Shown here: positions 63,541-64,000 of the stretch, piece after piece
How the letters are laid out: every line of letters starts with the position of its first letter
Position numbering within the stretch: position 1 is the first letter of the stretch
Source: Chaetorhynchus papuensis
Taxonomy: Eukaryota; Chordata; Aves; Passeriformes; Rhipiduridae
Reading direction: 5' to 3'
DNA: 64,000 nt
Assembly (NCBI GenBank): GCA_013396525.1
Contig: VWYX01000361.1
Coordinates: 509,395 to 573,394 of the forward strand
Position numbers and translations under genes: made by a program
The notes under the pieces: model-generated
Told to the model about the DNA's origin: nothing
Seen by the model: the letters and a program-made list of their open reading frames with translations, nothing else
Database searches by the model: none

Positions 63541-64000
63541 GTAAGAGATAATGAGTAATAGACAAGCAATAAAAACATTTATGTTTGGTTTTCACCTTTT
63601 AGCCAAACCCTCTGGTTTTAGCTATCTTGTTAAATCTAGTATTATCCTTGAAAATTAAAATTTTAATATGTTTGGAACAGTTTGTTCCCAGGAAAGCATG
63701 AATAAAGGGGATTAAATTATACCTGTATAGACTTTTCTTGGTGATTGGTAATTACACTGTCACTCATGATGCTATTCATTGCACTTAGCTGCATGGAACT
63801 GGGCAAAAAACATGACATTTTCCCCTGTACTGGACATAATGAGTATCTATGGCTTTTCAAGGAATCATTCATCAATGAGGTACAGGAGTAAACAAAACAC
63901 GGGGAAGATGCATTTAGAACACAGTTTTTTTTTCTTCAAGCCACAGTATAAGAGACTTATTTTTACCGTGGGGAGGTTAACAGGTGCCAGGTAACCATCC

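Overview
This window is vertebrate nuclear DNA, almost certainly from a bird. It has long GT-AG introns, CpG-island promoters, and many 3'-truncated CR1 LINE copies, the typical avian interspersed repeat. Its genes are single-copy orthologues of human chromosome 5q13-5q14 genes. That human segment is generally represented on the avian Z chromosome, so Z linkage is my inference and not something the sequence shows. There is no operon, prokaryotic element, CRISPR array or intact virus here.

Layout. (1) 310-8204, + strand: the last nine coding exons of CCDC125, whose 5' part lies before the window. (2) 8205-9200: a GC-rich block with the CCDC125 3' end, a CRE-bearing minisatellite, and the CpG-island promoter and probable non-coding first exon of ZFYVE16. 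(3) 15015-32662, + strand: the complete coding region of ZFYVE16 (endofin), 17 coding exons and 1515 residues by my splicing, with a FYVE finger and an RVWF PP1-binding motif. (4) 32663-35289: 3' UTR, then a CR1 copy close to the next promoter. (5) 35290-43013, + strand: complete FAM151B, six exons and 266 residues. (6) 43014-50699: space between convergent genes, with probable 3' UTRs, a CR1, a 28-29 bp minisatellite and a TG microsatellite. (7) 50700-52187, - strand: ANKRD34B, an intact single-exon coding region of 495 codons. (8) 52188-64000: probable 5' UTR introns and the CpG island of ANKRD34B, broken by a 672-N gap (55215-55886), then about 8 kb of mostly featureless DNA with a degenerate CR1 and one possible exon.

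The ZFYVE16-FAM151B-ANKRD34B order matches human 5q14. CCDC125 directly upstream of ZFYVE16 does not, since the two are far apart in human. The genes share no obvious pathway: endofin is an endosomal PI3P-binding scaffold for Smad signalling, FAM151B a PLC-like/menorin family protein, ANKRD34B an ankyrin-repeat protein and CCDC125 a coiled-coil protein.

The most unusual signals are local. The exon-5 splice donor of FAM151B and the end of that exon are tandemly repeated into the intron. A separate 36-bp-spaced duplication spans the exon-4 donor of the same gene. A minisatellite just upstream of the ZFYVE16 promoter carries perfect TGACGTCA sites in its repeat unit. I found no new multi-gene system; the rest is ordinary avian genome.
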